Below, piece after piece: positions 35,665-47,990 of a DNA stretch of 64,000 bases (position 1 is the stretch's first letter; every line of letters starts with the position of its first letter). A program made the position numbers and the translations under genes. This DNA is from Margaritifera margaritifera. Lineage: Eukaryota > Mollusca > Bivalvia > Unionida > Margaritiferidae. The notes under the pieces are model-generated. The model did no database searches and was not told the origin of the DNA. It saw only the letters and a program-made list of their open reading frames with translations. The stretch is from NCBI GenBank assembly GCA_029931535.1, contig JAQPZY010001621.1, positions 5,618,001-5,682,000 on the forward strand, given 5' to 3'.

Positions 35665-37045
35665 GCTCTACTGGTCATAGACCAGAAGTACTCATGGGAT
35701 GGCCTGTTATCTGTTGTCCAACATCTGACGTCTGTCTGCCAACGTCCATTAGCACTAGGTCTGGTTGGTTCTAAATGAAAATGGTGCTGCTCATACATCC
35801 AATATGGCTACCATGGCTGCCATCTTGAAAATCTTGTTATCACTACACCTCCTAAATGGATGGTCATATCAACATGGGGCATTGACTTCAAGATTTCTTA
35901 TGATGTCTTGTTGATTCTAAATGAAGATGGTGCTGCCAATATGGCCACCATTGTGGCTGTCGTGAAAATCTTGTTATCAGTGCTTCTCCTGCATGGTCAT
36001 TTTGACATGGTGTTTTCAGGAAAAGATGTCTTCTGATGTCTAGTTGGTCCTAAATGAAAATGGTGCCGATTTTACTTCTAATATGGTAGCCATCTTGAAA
36101 ATCTTATTGCTGCTCCTTCTGAATGGAAAGTCATGTCAGCATAGGCTTTTTATCAGAAGATTTCTTATGGTGTCTAGTTGGTCCTTAATGAAAATGATGC
36201 TGATCCGACAGTCAATATGTCCACCATCTTGATATTTTGTAATTGCTACTCCTCCTGAATGGATGGTCATATCAGCATGGATTTTCGTCAAAAGACTTAT
36301 TATGCTGTCTAGCTGGTCCTGAATAAAAATGGTGCCGATCTCACATCTATATGACTGCCATTATGGCCATCTTGAAAGTCTTGTTATCACTACACCACCT
36401 GGATGTCTGGTCATATCAACATGGGTAATATGACCACTGGCAGCCATCTTGAAGTCTTGATAATGCTACTTCTCCTAAATGGAAATTCATATGAGCATCA
36501 AGGTTTTCACCAGAAGATTTCTTGTAATGTCTAGTAGGTCTTGAATGAATATGATGCTGATCTGACCTTCAGTATGGGTGCCATGGTGGCCATCTTGAAA
36601 ATCTTGTTATCACTGTTCCTTCTGGATGGCTGGTCATATCAACATGGGGAATATGGCCACCATGGCCGCCATCTTGAAAATCTTGTTATTGCTTCCTTTC
36701 CTAAACGGAAATTCGTATCAACATGAAGTGTTCACCAGAAAATTTCCTATAGTGTCCAATTGGTCTTAAATAAAAATTATGCTGATCTGAAATCTTGAAA
36801 AAAAATTATTGCTACTTTCTCCTGAATGGATGGTCATATCAGCAATGGGTTTTCATAAAAAGACTTGCTATGATATCTTGTTTATCCTAAATAAACATGG
36901 TGCCAATCTTGCATCCAGTATCTTGTTGTTGTTCAACAAAATGAGATGTTTTTAACACTCACGAGTTAAGAAGTGGTTTCATCTCGGATTCCTGGAAATT
37001 CTTTTAGACCATTAGAGCATCAGTCCCTTTGAGGGACTCTTGTTA
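35665..37045 (+). repeat. Second composite repeat: head, array, tail
   Basis: The head begins GCTCTACTGGTCATAGACC (35666). About eight ~140 bp units follow with GGTCCTAAATGAAAATGGTG and GCCATCTTGAAAATCTTGTT. The tail (36945-37045) includes CGGATTCCTGGAAATTCTTT and the hairpin AGTCCCTTTGAGGGACT at about 37021-37037. Same order and orientation as 32170-33790. Confidence 0.7.
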
Positions 37046-38371
37046 CTTTTGGACCTTTTCTTTGAAGACTTTGGTATGTCTTCCTTTACTGAGGAAGAGG
37101 TTTCAGAACATGTTTACTCATCGTAACATAGATCAATCCTCAAAAGTTTAGACACTTGTTGTCTGCCCTATGTTTGAGATTTTGTAGGATTTTCAAGTCA
37201 TCTAACATTATGAGATCCTATTATCATCTCTACTTCTCTGTCTAACATAGTCCTCTCACCTTTCATGTCAGAATATATCTCTGTCAACTCTGCTTTCAGC
37301 CTTTTTTTTTTCTTTTTCTTTTTCTGCTAAATAGCTTCTCCTTAATTCTCTCATCTGTGAGTTGTCAGAGCATCTTGGTCTCCTCATCATCAGAAACCTT
37401 GTCACTAGCTGTCATCCTCTTCCAGAAGAGCATCAAACCAACTCTTGAGATTCAGATGGAACTTTTGCTATAGTGAATGGGATGCACTGAATCTGGTGCT
37501 TTCTCTAGAGTTCTTTTTCAGTATTGAAAGAACCATCTTGTAGCACTTTATAATTTACATCTTTGAGTGGTCATAATAACCTATCAGCCTTTGTACAGCA
37601 CAAATCTGTCCAAAAAGAAGATGACCAAAAAATAACTATGATATCAAGAATTAATATAAACAGTAAAAACGGATGAATTCAAGTCCACTATCAGAAAATT
37701 TAATTTATGGAAACTGAACAGTGGTCACTCCTTCCATGGAAATTTTAAACTGAGACTGTCTTGAAGTACTCATAGAATTTCAAAGTGCATCAGAATTACG
37801 ACTTGCAAGTTTTTCACAGCAAAGGAGATGATCGCATCATGTGAAGATCTTGAACTTTCTCATAACTTAATAAAAGAGTAAAGAAACAACTAGACAAAAA
37901 CAAATTTGACTCGCCACCTCAAACTAATAATTATTGTACTTCTTCATTGTAAGACTGACTGGAAGCTGGGTCCATGACTGACCTGCAGAAGGAAACCATG
38001 CATTTTAGAGAGATGGATGAAACCTCCACTCTTTGTAATGAATCATTTTGACACATCAGAATTGAACGATTGAATGCGTTAATTAAAAGAAGCCATCATC
38101 ATTATTACTTCTGCACTGAAAGACTCCAGCAATCAAATATTTTGGTGTCCCATTCTTTCATATTCTTTCTGCAAATTCTAAGTGGAAACCCAATGTGATA
38201 TGGTATAGTTTGACAATAGCACTGTAATATTCTCATTGAATGGATCAGATAAAAATGATTACATTACATGGTTGTCAAACTTAATTTCAACAAACAAGCA
38301 CACTGTATCATTATTTTTAAAAATTATTTTACAATATTTTCATCACATGGCATTTGGTTTCTCCATTTCAG
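37045..38371 (+). other. Intron, nothing recognised
   Basis: A pyrimidine-rich tract lies near 37300-37325. No conserved coding segment or element ends were found before the acceptor TTTCAG at 38366-38371. Confidence 0.5.
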
Positions 38372-38558
38372 GGAATCTATAGGTACACAGCTGCAGATAG
38401 CTCTCCAAAGGGCTGATTCAGAACAGCTGGCTCGAACAATTGCTGAGGAGCAACTTTCAGACGTGGAGAAGGAGAAAACCATGCTGGAACTAGAGATAAA
38501 GGAACTGATGTCTCGGCACAAAAGTGACCTCACCAAGAAAGATAATATGATTCAGATG
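38372..38558 (+). CDS. ROCK: ROCK exon 9 of window: coiled coil
   Basis: 187 nt, phase 2 in and phase 0 out (GTACCA). Encodes LQIALQRADSEQLARTIAEE, then QLSDVEKEKTMLELEIKEL and MSRHKSDLTKKDNMIQM. ADSEQLAR-IAEEQ and LEIKE are hallmark ROCK sequences. The donor region is duplicated twice just downstream. Confidence 0.97.
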
Positions 38559-38700
38559 GTACCACTATCAACATCATTTGTAATTATAAAGTAGTTTTGC
38601 AGGGGAACTTGCATCAGTCTCCAGATGGTAACACTATCAACATTTGTAATTATAAAGTAGCTTTGCAGGGGAACTTGCATCAGTCTCCAGATGGTTTGAA
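38553..38700 (+). repeat. Donor-site tandem duplication
   Basis: A 66-69 bp unit is repeated. CAGATGGT at the real donor (38553) recurs at 38622 and 38688, each copy preceded by TTTGCAGGGGAACTTGCATC. Two 25-nt blocks, 38603-38627 and 38669-38693, are thus bounded by AG and GT. The copies are nearly identical, so the duplication looks recent. Confidence 0.92.
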
Positions 38701-40365
38701 CCATAGGTCTCATGGTGAAATACATGTAGTCATTGTTGTCTGTGATATTTCACTTCAAATCACTTGGAAGGCAAAGTTAACTTACCTTGCCTCAAATCAG
38801 TGCCTACTCCCTCTCATTGAACCCATTGCTATTCAACCCCAGATAGTGATATTTGCATGGTTTTTAGTTATTAAACTTATGTTTTGAAGTGCAAAACAGT
38901 ATGCATTAAAATTAATTTTTGTGCTGATTGAGTAGCTTCTGGTGCCTTCAAATAAGTACTGCATTACAATTTTACTGCAAATCATGCAAATATGAAACTC
39001 CAGGAAGTGAGTAAAATCCTAAAAAATTTAACCTCCAAACCAAATATTTATCTTAAATAAACTTTGAGAGATTGAACCTACTGTGAGGTGAATGGATTTA
39101 TCAGATATTTTACATGAAACATACTGAGATGAGCTGATTTGCCTTCAACCGGTTTTAGTCACTTATTTTCAGGAATAGTTGTTTATTTTCGAGGTTACTG
39201 TTTAATGCTGGTAGCTAAGTTATTTAGCAGATTTTCAGATTCAGGATAGAAAGTTTTGAATATTTTTAAAAGTATGATGGGCACTGTAGCATACTAACCG
39301 GGGAGGGGGGGGCAGATGAGGCGGTTGCCCAGTGCGAGTGCGCCAGAGGTCTTGGGGCACCAAAACAGCTGATAAAAATTCGGGCCTCATATTCTGGCCT
39401 TTGGGCCATCATCATCGCCCTGGGCGCCATTTACCCTTAGTACACCACTTCACTTGATGAGCATGTTATGTATTTAAATACTATTTACTTGTAGAGCCAG
39501 ATAAACACTAGTTGTTTATGAAAATATTTTGCCATTAAAAATTTTGACCTCCAACTCACATCTCCCTAATTTCCCATCACTTCAGCCTATTTAGAAAGGA
39601 GGTAAAATTCTAATCTTCTGAATCCAGTGAGACCCCTGAATAATTATTGAGATTTAACTTCACTTCTTGATTTTTTCTCAGACTGTGGTCAGTGTGCCAT
39701 GGGGATGAGAAAACTTGCTGTTGGTCACTCCTGAATATAAGGAACAAAAACATTAGGTTCTTGGATTTGTCCAATTGTCTGATGTCATTGATGCTATTGA
39801 CACAGGCAGTGAGGAACAAAATGAACCATCTACTCAAAGATTGTAGAAAATCAAATTATCTCCTAATACTCTTGAGTCAGTGCCAGAGAGAAATTTGCTT
39901 CAGAAAGTGGTGACATAAAAATAAATTGGTGACACATTTTTAGGAGTGGTGACAAAACTGGCTTCAAGATTTTAGAGGCTAATTTGAGCCCAGAGTCTAG
40001 AAATCACTTAGTACACTTGCAACTTCTAGCCCCAGGAAAAAATGATGAGTGAGTTCTGTGGAGTTACTGCCCTTTAAGTAAATTGAATTGTAATCTTGTT
40101 TTTATTTTTAGAGTTTATTGTGATGAATGGTTTCAGCCCTATTGCTTTCATCAATAGTTGGTTCTAAACAAGAATATTTATGTATTACTTTCAGGACCTT
40201 ACATGTCATAACAAACTGCAAATAAAAATCACTATGCATTGGCGAAATTATACAAGATACATATAACTTCCTATTTAAAGGAACTTAATTTACATATATT
40301 TTTTTGCATATAAAAACATGCAGTTTCTTTACTGTTGTCACTTTTGCAATCTTTTATTGATTCTA
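38700..40365 (+). other. Intron with GC-rich repeat fragment
   Basis: A GC-rich island at about 39296-39450 stands out (minus strand: GGGCAACCGCCTCATCTGCC followed by a poly-C-like stretch). It looks like the end of a dispersed transposon. The remainder is AT-rich with no supported genes. Confidence 0.5.
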
Positions 40366-40366
40366 C

Positions 40367-40539
40367 TACAGTATATACTCATGTATAATCCGATACCAAC
40401 TGCAAATAATGTGCTGGCAGATCTGGGTCTATGCAGTTTGCAAGGACTAATTAGTAGAATAAACAACATAGACCCTGATCTGCCGGCGCATTACGGGTTT
40501 GCATTTGGACCCAGATTATATGCGAGTATATACGGTACC
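40367..40539. mobile_element. Foldback MITE copy A
   Basis: The ends TACAGTATATACTCATGTAT and ATGCGAGTATATACGGTA are imperfect inverted repeats with TA at both edges. Inner arms carry CAGATCTGGGTCTATGCAG and a complementary AGACCCTGATCTGCCGG. Non-coding; closely related to 40938-41158. Confidence 0.75.
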
Positions 40540-40937
40540 ATATTTAAAATTTATGTTCTTATCTCACCACTACAATTTGTTGTCATAGCCAGAAAATGTT
40601 GGCACATTTTTTAAGACACAAAGGGAGAGAGTTATTGAGAGTATTAAGAGGTAGAATGTACAGTCTAGAATACAGTTACCAAATCACCACATGAAGAGGG
40701 AAAGAAATATAAACAGTTTATTTATGTTATCTACGTACTAGCATCAAATATTAAAAACCTCTAATTCATCTGCCTGAGAGATGCCAGAGCAGCATGTACA
40801 ACACATGCACCTGTCATCCCACTTTTTCTTTCAGCTTTCATGCAGAACATCAAAGATATTCTACCACAAAAAGTATATTAGATCTAATCCAAAACAGAAA
40901 TAAATAAATTAGACTTTGTTTTGATCAGAGACCAATA

Positions 40938-41158
40938 CTACTGTCTATATTCACGTGTAAGTCTTGTCCAACTGCAAACAACATAGACCCTGATCTGCCA
41001 TTGCATAATGCACCTGCAGATCAGGGTCTGTGTTGTTTGTTCTACTGATTACTGCTAACACACTACATAGACCCAGATCTACAGGCGCATTATACAACAG
41101 AGATCTGGGTCTGTGCAGTTTGCACTTGGATCTGACTTGTATGCAAGTATATGTGGTA
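40938..41158. mobile_element. Foldback MITE copy B, next to ROCK exon
   Basis: Shares ends and arms with copy A. It contains a strong hairpin, AACATAGACCCTGATCTGCC against GCAGATCAGGGTCTGTGTTG, around a palindromic ATTGCATAATGCACC centre. It ends 29 bp before the next exon, so the branch point and tract of that intron must sit in or against it. Confidence 0.8.
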
Positions 41159-41187
41159 ATTGCATTAATGTTCATGTTTTATTTCAG

Positions 41188-41281
41188 CTGGAGGAATCAA
41201 AGAGAGAGTTTGGCAAGAAAATGGAGCAAGATCAGATGGATAAGGATGACCTCAACAACAGGATGAAGAAGCTCACAGAAG
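41188..41281 (+). CDS. ROCK: ROCK exon 10 of window: coil to Rho-binding segment
   Basis: 94 nt, phase 0 in and phase 1 out (GTTTGT). Encodes LEESKREFGKKMEQDQMDKD and then DLNNRMKKLTE. LEE and the ELNNKLK-like DLNNRMKK match the region just before the Rho-binding domain. The remaining G joins AA of the exon at 52790. Confidence 0.92.
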
Positions 41282-44200
41282 GTTTGTCCTTGGTTATGCA
41301 ATATTCTTACAGATTACTGTAAATCATAATATAGGTATATTTCATGTTATTAAAATGTGTGTGAATGCAGTAAATCTAGCAAATTCACAAAAGAGTGTTT
41401 TTGTCAGTGGCAATATGCATATTATGTAATACGTAGAGTCTTTGTAAACACATAACCCCCCCAAAAATGATGTGCCCCTAGAGTAAAGTCCCTGAGGGAT
41501 AAATATAGAAGTAGAGGCCAATTTTAGTTGCATATTTGAATTAGTCTTTTGATGCAGATTAAGTGTATATATGGTTTAAGGGTGTGGATCTCAAAGTTTC
41601 CAAGTTATGATGTAGGGGCCAAGTCCTATGGGGATAGGGATGGACCCCAAGGCCAGTGTCATTTACCTGTATAAATGTGTTTTTTCATGCTCAGTAAGTG
41701 TATATATGGTTATAGGGAGGGGATCTTTATAGTTTCCAAGTTATTTACACAAGGGCCAGGGTTGCATCAAGGATGTGCGATTCCTACAGAATGTGAAAAT
41801 ATGCTGCAAAATTGTATCCTTGCATTAAAATAGTGCAAAAAATAAGCATTGTTTGCAAATTTATTTAAATTCTGTAAGTATTTTTTTTGTTATGCATAGA
41901 AGTCTGTGATGATTCTGTCTGGAAAAATCAGTACACAAGTCAATGACTTAATTTTCGAAGACTTAATTGTTGGATTCTGGGTTGTGATTGTTAGTCCTAC
42001 CAATAAATGCCTCATGCCTCATACCTGCCATGTGATGAAATGGAGAAACTGCCCAAGCTTTGTACACCTGTTTGATTTTTTTAATGGGCGGTGATTCCAA
42101 AGAAAGGATTGAAACTTTTGAAGATGAAGAACAGGAAAATCAGGAAAGTGAAGGTGTTTACACTCACATTGATGGCGATAGTTCCAGGGAAAGCAATGGA
42201 TGGGACAAGATTGGTGCAACCAATCACCAAGAAATTAAAATAATACTTCTTTACTTATCAATGGCTCGACATAAGAGAGAAACATGTTTTGTAATTGGTC
42301 TTTGAAAACTGGGAAGAAAAACTTTCATTCATGGAAATAGAAACATTCATACATCTACATCTGGATTGACATGTGCAGTTACTGTCCTACAAACAGGCAG
42401 GTAACATGAAGCGATGTACATTGTTTATAGGTGGCTAGCTATGATAGCATAGCCTCAACTGACATTTGGTTTGGCCAGTGAATGAGGTTATGGGGTACTG
42501 GACCTAATATTAGTACTCATAGGTGGCAGCCTAATGATATTTGGCTCTTCTGGTCATAGACCAGAACAGCTTATGTGATGGCCTGTTGTCTGTCATCCAT
42601 CCCTTAGCACAAGTTAGTTATCAATAGTCCTAAACTACTTGGAGGATTGCCATGAAACTTTACACACACACATAGCAAAGTTTGTTGGGCCTCTGGAATA
42701 TTTTCATTCCTGGAAGTAAAATTGATTTATTGTCTTTTAGCTAAAACTAATTTTCTTTTACATGATCTTACAAAACAAAGTTTCAGTTGAAAAGAACAAC
42801 TTATGTATACCATTGCACTTGTACATTGAATGGAATTACTTCTCAGTAGAGTGTCAGCTTTTTTTTCAGTCCACCTATTTTTTATATCCATCCAATGTAG
42901 AATCACCTGGTAGATCCTAATAAGTATTTCCATTTCATTAAGTGAGACTGATTAAGCTCGATCACACATGATATCCATTATTTTCCATGCTGTTTTTACT
43001 GCTGTTATGGCCTGGAGAACATAAAGCTGCCAACATCACTTTTAAGTTATGCTTAATGAAATCACTGGAGCATGGGGGTTTTCTTCTCGATAGTCCAATT
43101 TCACTCCATTGATCAAAAGAATCTGTGTTCCATGTTCTGTTTTGATTCATGAAGTTCAAAATAATATCTGTTCCACAATTACTGTGCAGCAACATACATG
43201 CACTTTAATTTGAATGTCCTTGTCTAAACAGTTTATGGCATGCTAAAAACAATAGAACGTTCTCATTTTCTTAGAGGGTAATTGGACTTTCATAAATCAA
43301 CTTTCCTTTCCAAATTCAATTAAATTTGAAAACTTTTGTCAGAAATCGACATTGTAGGGGTTTTACTATTGATTTAAATGGTTAAATAGCATTGATATTT
43401 TTTTATTGTAGATAATTGTAATGTGTAACTCGGTAACCCACTACCCCCAAGACTCTGCATTTGCCCCATATGGGTTGGTGGGTCACCTTGTACACAGTAC
43501 AGTTATTGCCATGAGAAATCAAATATCAATGTATTTAACTATTACACAGACATCTTGGTCTACATAATTTGTTTGTTATCTGAAATGAATGCAAAACCAC
43601 CCCCATCCCCACCTGCAAGGGCAGTATCAAAATTATAAAATCCTTAGTGCACATCTTAGAACACCCTCAATCATATCCCAAGGTTTGAAAACTATCTTGA
43701 ACCAAATTTGGAGGAATTGTGCGACATTACAAATCCACACATGCACATGTGGACATTATTACATAATCCTGACAATTTTTCCCAAAATGTGCTGGGATAA
43801 TTAAAGTGAAGAAAATTATTGAAAATTAAATTGCTGCACTGAATGTGGGATGTGTGTGTGCTGTAGAAAATGTGATTTATAGGAACAGCTTGCAGTTCAG
43901 CATTTATTATGGTTAGGGATGTTACTACAAGGATACATTAAGGCTGCAAGGCAAGATGATTTTTTTTAACAACTATAAACTTGATACGATGTATCATGGA
44001 AGATAGTCCACTACTAAATATTAACAATACTTAAACTTGTTGCATCATTTTCAAAGGGAAAAAATTCAGGCATATAAACTGCATGTGTAAGCTAAGCATG
44101 TCTAGTGTTTATTTTTGATAATGGTTGATATTGAATTTAAGTGTTAATAACTGAACTTTATGGTTAGAAAACAAAGTCTGGTACATATGGTGATATACAT

Positions 44201-46109
44201 GCAGTCAATATATACGGCATGGCACTTACTTGGTATCTCATATGTGAACATTGACATATATTTCCGGTTCATACTTGAAAAGTGGTTTGGCAATCATAAC
44301 ACTACATGTTCTTAAGCCAAAATCCTCAAATTCCTGGTTCAGAATCCTCACAATTCATTATCTCTTATATTCTGGAATAGTACCCACCACTAACATGACA
44401 ATATGGTGAATCCAGGTCTTCGCTTTCCAGGTCACTATCAGAGGTTGAGTCAGCTGATTCATCCAGGGTCATAGATGTAGCCTCATTTTGAGATGGCTTA
44501 TGCATCTGGCGGTGTTGTTGCATTGACTTTGGATGCAACAGAATGCAGTTTTCAAACTAAACCTCATCTTCCATGTGATATGTGGAGACTTTTTATAACA
44601 ATCATGAAAATGACTCGTACTGGGAAAAAACAGGACTTAAGAAATCAATTCAGTGTGTAATGAGTTGATTGATTATTGTTGACAACAGTATTGATGGACT
44701 CAATTCATGTTGATCCATGCAGACTCTCTTGAAAATAGGCTGGAATGAATTATGTTTAATTTGTGTGATTTATCTCTGGATTTTTATGGTATTTCCTTTT
44801 TTCTATAACTACATGAAGGAATGGTTTCTTAACAAGCGCAAGAAACTAATTAGCCTTCAGCTTTTGTTTAAACCACTGAATGAATTGTCTTAAGCAGTTC
44901 TGCTACTTAATGATCATCATGTTGCATATATACATGATCATCATATACAGTCAAACCTGCCCCAACGGTCACCTTTACATAACGGTTACCTATCACAGTG
45001 GCCGTTCTAATACCACCCGCCAAATTTCCTATATAAATGTTGTGTGTGTAATGGTCACCTGCAGTCAGTGGCCAGGTGTTTCCTAACCAAACAATGGTTT
45101 CTCCCTGCCTTAAGTAGTCATTGGAGCATATCTACAGTGACTGCTCAGTCTATGCAAACTAAACTTTTACTTCATGAGGAAGGCATTGTTTAGATAAAGG
45201 AATATTATGTGAATCAATGTGCAAACATTTCTTATCTCGGTTGTACTCACCGCACTCCAATCACATTGTCTTTGTAACTCAGAGGTGTCACTATATCAAT
45301 TTCAAAAATGAGGCAGTTCATTTGCTGTATGGTATGATAAGTAGACCTAATATTGCAGCAGAAATGGAAGTCGCCTTTTGTGCAATTGTGACAGGTATAG
45401 TTCGATATTTTGATCTATTTGCCTGTGAATTAAAGCTATCTCTGAAGAAAGAATTCATCTTTGAGAAAAGATATGAATTACATCCCTTTCCATTAGGGTT
45501 AGGGGTCATTCAGTATTTACAAATTGGCTATGAAAGCTGGCAGAGTTTCAGTTCATGGGTCACAAAGAATAGCCATATATGGCTTGTTTTGATTACCTTT
45601 TCATCATAAGCTTCTCACATAAGCCGACTGTCTTTTCATCTTGGCGAGTTGAGCAACTGGCTAATCCAGATATTGTTTCTGAAGCACGAACAGCTGCTTC
45701 CAAGCCTAATTTACACAAAATGGCTGACCATAGAGTCAGTCCTATTTAAGCTGTCAATCAGTAGTGATATTGGTGTTTTGTCATGTGCACAAAAGAAACT
45801 AAGATCAGTGATTAGTTTAAGTCAGTGATGATTTAATTTATAGGATGGATTAAAATGATCAGGACACAGTAATTTGTGTGGAATATAAGTTTGGGAGGGA
45901 ACAACATACATGAGTATTTTATGCTTTTGTTGAATAGTGCACATAAAACAATATTGATAACATAGCAACAACAATAATAATAATAATAATAAGGTGAACC
46001 TGTGTACAGAGTCCAGTTTTGCCTTTTCCCATGGGTGGCCGCGATTGACAGGTTTGAATGTATAACATTTTCTTGCACTCTAAGAATATAATTGTGCATA
46101 TAAAATATA
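41282..46109 (+). other. Intron, mostly unrecognised
   Basis: A composite-repeat head lies at 42545-42670. A GTCAAACCTGCCCCAACGGT stretch near 44951 looks like the end of an inverted-repeat transposon, though no partner was found. (TAA)n is at about 45970-45990. A 130-codon frame at 45217-45609 and an acidic frame at 42060-42305 have no family resemblance. Confidence 0.5.
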
Positions 46110-46112
46110 ATT

Positions 46113-46312
46113 GTAATATCAGCAATATGTTACCTAATGCTATTGCTTTGCTTACCTTTCTGGAATGGAAATTACTCTCATCCATATATAAAAATTCTAT
46201 CCTACCATTAGATGAAAAGTTCTAGAAAGTTCAGAACTAAAATTATCACAGACCCAGTCTACTCCCCATGACCTAGGATCATTATCAGTAGTCATCCTTC
46301 TTTTTACAGGTG
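46113..46312 (+). repeat. Left terminal repeat of DIRS copy 3
   Basis: Contains TTTGCTTACCTTTCTGGAAT, TTCAGAACTAAAATTATCAC and AGACCCAGTCTACTCCCCAT. The reverse complement of the same order occurs at about 52502-52645. An extra ~35 bp near 46170-46210 is absent on the right side. Confidence 0.88.
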
Positions 46313-47109
46313 ACATATTGGATCAGTTGGAATTTTCACCTTCGTTCCAGTGTATCACACATTTCTGTCATCCAGATATGTGTTTTTGTATTGTTAGAGT
46401 GTTATACTATTAGAATCTTGTGAGATTTTAGGACATTTGTGTTCGGTTTGTCAGCAGTGCCCTTTGTTGTCCTTTCCCTTTAGGTGATTAGGTAATCTAT
46501 AATTATGCCTAATTTTACTATAATTCAATTTTTGTTGTTTTTAACCAGATTTGTGAACAGGCACAGTCTCCCCATTCATCTCCGGGATTATTTGTGACCT
46601 CGATTTAGTCTGTATTGAATTTGATATCATTTGATTAATGATGATTGATCGACTAATGCAATATGTTGATTTTTTTATGTGCATTTGGGGTTACACACCA
46701 GTGTTGTCTTCTATTAATGTGTTCAGCTGGTCACACACCATTTATAATTATTTTGTGTTTCATTCAAAACATTCTATGTCATCAGTACTCATTTAAGTAT
46801 TGCTGATGTTGAATTGTGGTTGTCCAGTTTATACATCATTCATTATCATCTGGAGTGAGTCTTATTCACTCCAGTGGTTAGAATAATATTGCATTTTTGC
46901 TGTTTTTGAAAGAAAAACAACATTCATTGTCATAAATTTCTGATCTGGCACCATATTTGACCACAAGACTCACACCTCTCTTCATTGTCATCAGTACCAT
47001 ATGAGCAGGTAAAGTATTGCTGATTATATTAGATAGCACCTGACACAGTTTCACATCATCAATGTTTTTTATTTATTGTTCATTGTTTTCAGATTTTCTG
47101 TTTGCATCT

Positions 47110-47505
47110 ATGTCAAGGCAGAGTGGGGGAAAATGGGGGCATAAAAAAGCCTCATGGGATGCAAATCCCATCTGCCTTGCATGTACAAATTGCCAAAGGA
47201 CAGATGGTTGTCCTTTCTGCTGATTAGGGTTGGACGATGTCTTTGACCTCACCAGAAGTAGATGTAACTATAAGGGGAGGAGGAAAAGACTTTCTTCCTC
47301 TTCATCTATAGAATATTCTGGATCCTTGTTTGAGTCCCTCGGATCTCAGAAGAAGATTAGCTTTTCATTGCTGAAGTGTACTCCTCGATCCCAGGAGGGT
47401 ATGGGATCAGTGTCTGCAGAAATATTTAAGATCCTTGAACCCTTGATGGTTGTTCAAACCGAGTCAGCACCTATTAGGGTTAGGTCCAGGGTCCCTTCCA
47501 AATGA
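47110..47505 (+). pseudogene. DIRS copy 3 ORF1: zinc motif and gag-like frame
   Basis: ATG 47110 opens a short frame ending ICLACTNCQRTDGCPFC, a C-x2-C-x2-C-x5-C-x2-C motif comparable to the ORF1 motif of copy 1, then TGA. A second frame (47230-47505) continues with basic and serine-rich sequence. A TTTTCAG lies 18 bp before the ATG, as in the other copies. Probably one ORF interrupted by mutation. Confidence 0.55.
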
Positions 47506-47730
47506 GGAAATTCTAAGGCAGAGAGTAAGTCACATGCCTTCCCCCGCCCCCCCCCCCCCCTTGAGGGAGGTGCAGCACCTTCTCCAAGCCCACAGCACAT
47601 TGTCAGTTAAGAGCAAGTCATTCCTCTCTGTGAGGGTGGAGCAGCACCCTCTCAGCCAGTGACCCGGAAATGACGACAGGTGTATCAAACCACCCTGGAT
47701 CTGAGGAGTGGTCCTCCTACAGATTGGGGA

Positions 47731-47990
47731 CCCTGGGTGGCCGAGTGGTCCAAGGCGCTCGCCATTACAAATCATTCACACGTTGCACTTCTGTCTGCAT
47801 GAGTTTAAGTCTAGACTTGACCAATGTGGGTATGTGTGAAAACTTGCCAGTAAGCTTCCCATGGGTCGGTGTTTCTTCCCAGGTTCTTCCTCACGAAATA
47901 TACTGGCTCCCATGCATAGTCTATCATTTGCTGAAAAATGGCATTAAACCCATAAAACCAAAACAAACCTGTCTGGGTCCTGGGCACTAG
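47731..47990 (+). mobile_element. tRNA-derived SINE in DIRS copy 3
   Basis: The head resembles a Leu/Ser-type tRNA, with the A box TGGCCGAGTGG at 47738-47748 followed by TCCAAGGCGCTCGCC. A weak B-box-like GAGTTTAAGTCTAGAC lies about 60 bp on. The body contains GTTCTTCCTCACG and the tail reads 'gcattaaaccc' with A-rich repeats. Too degraded to be a tRNA gene. Confidence 0.8.

Noticed and set aside
42060..42305. Acidic 81-codon frame
   Set aside because: Glu-rich composition alone is weak evidence; no splice-site pair fits the phase 1 junction between 41281 and 52790.
45217..45609. 130-codon frame left of DIRS copy 3
   Set aside because: No recognised motif, no promoter or splice context, and AT-rich composition like the surrounding intron.
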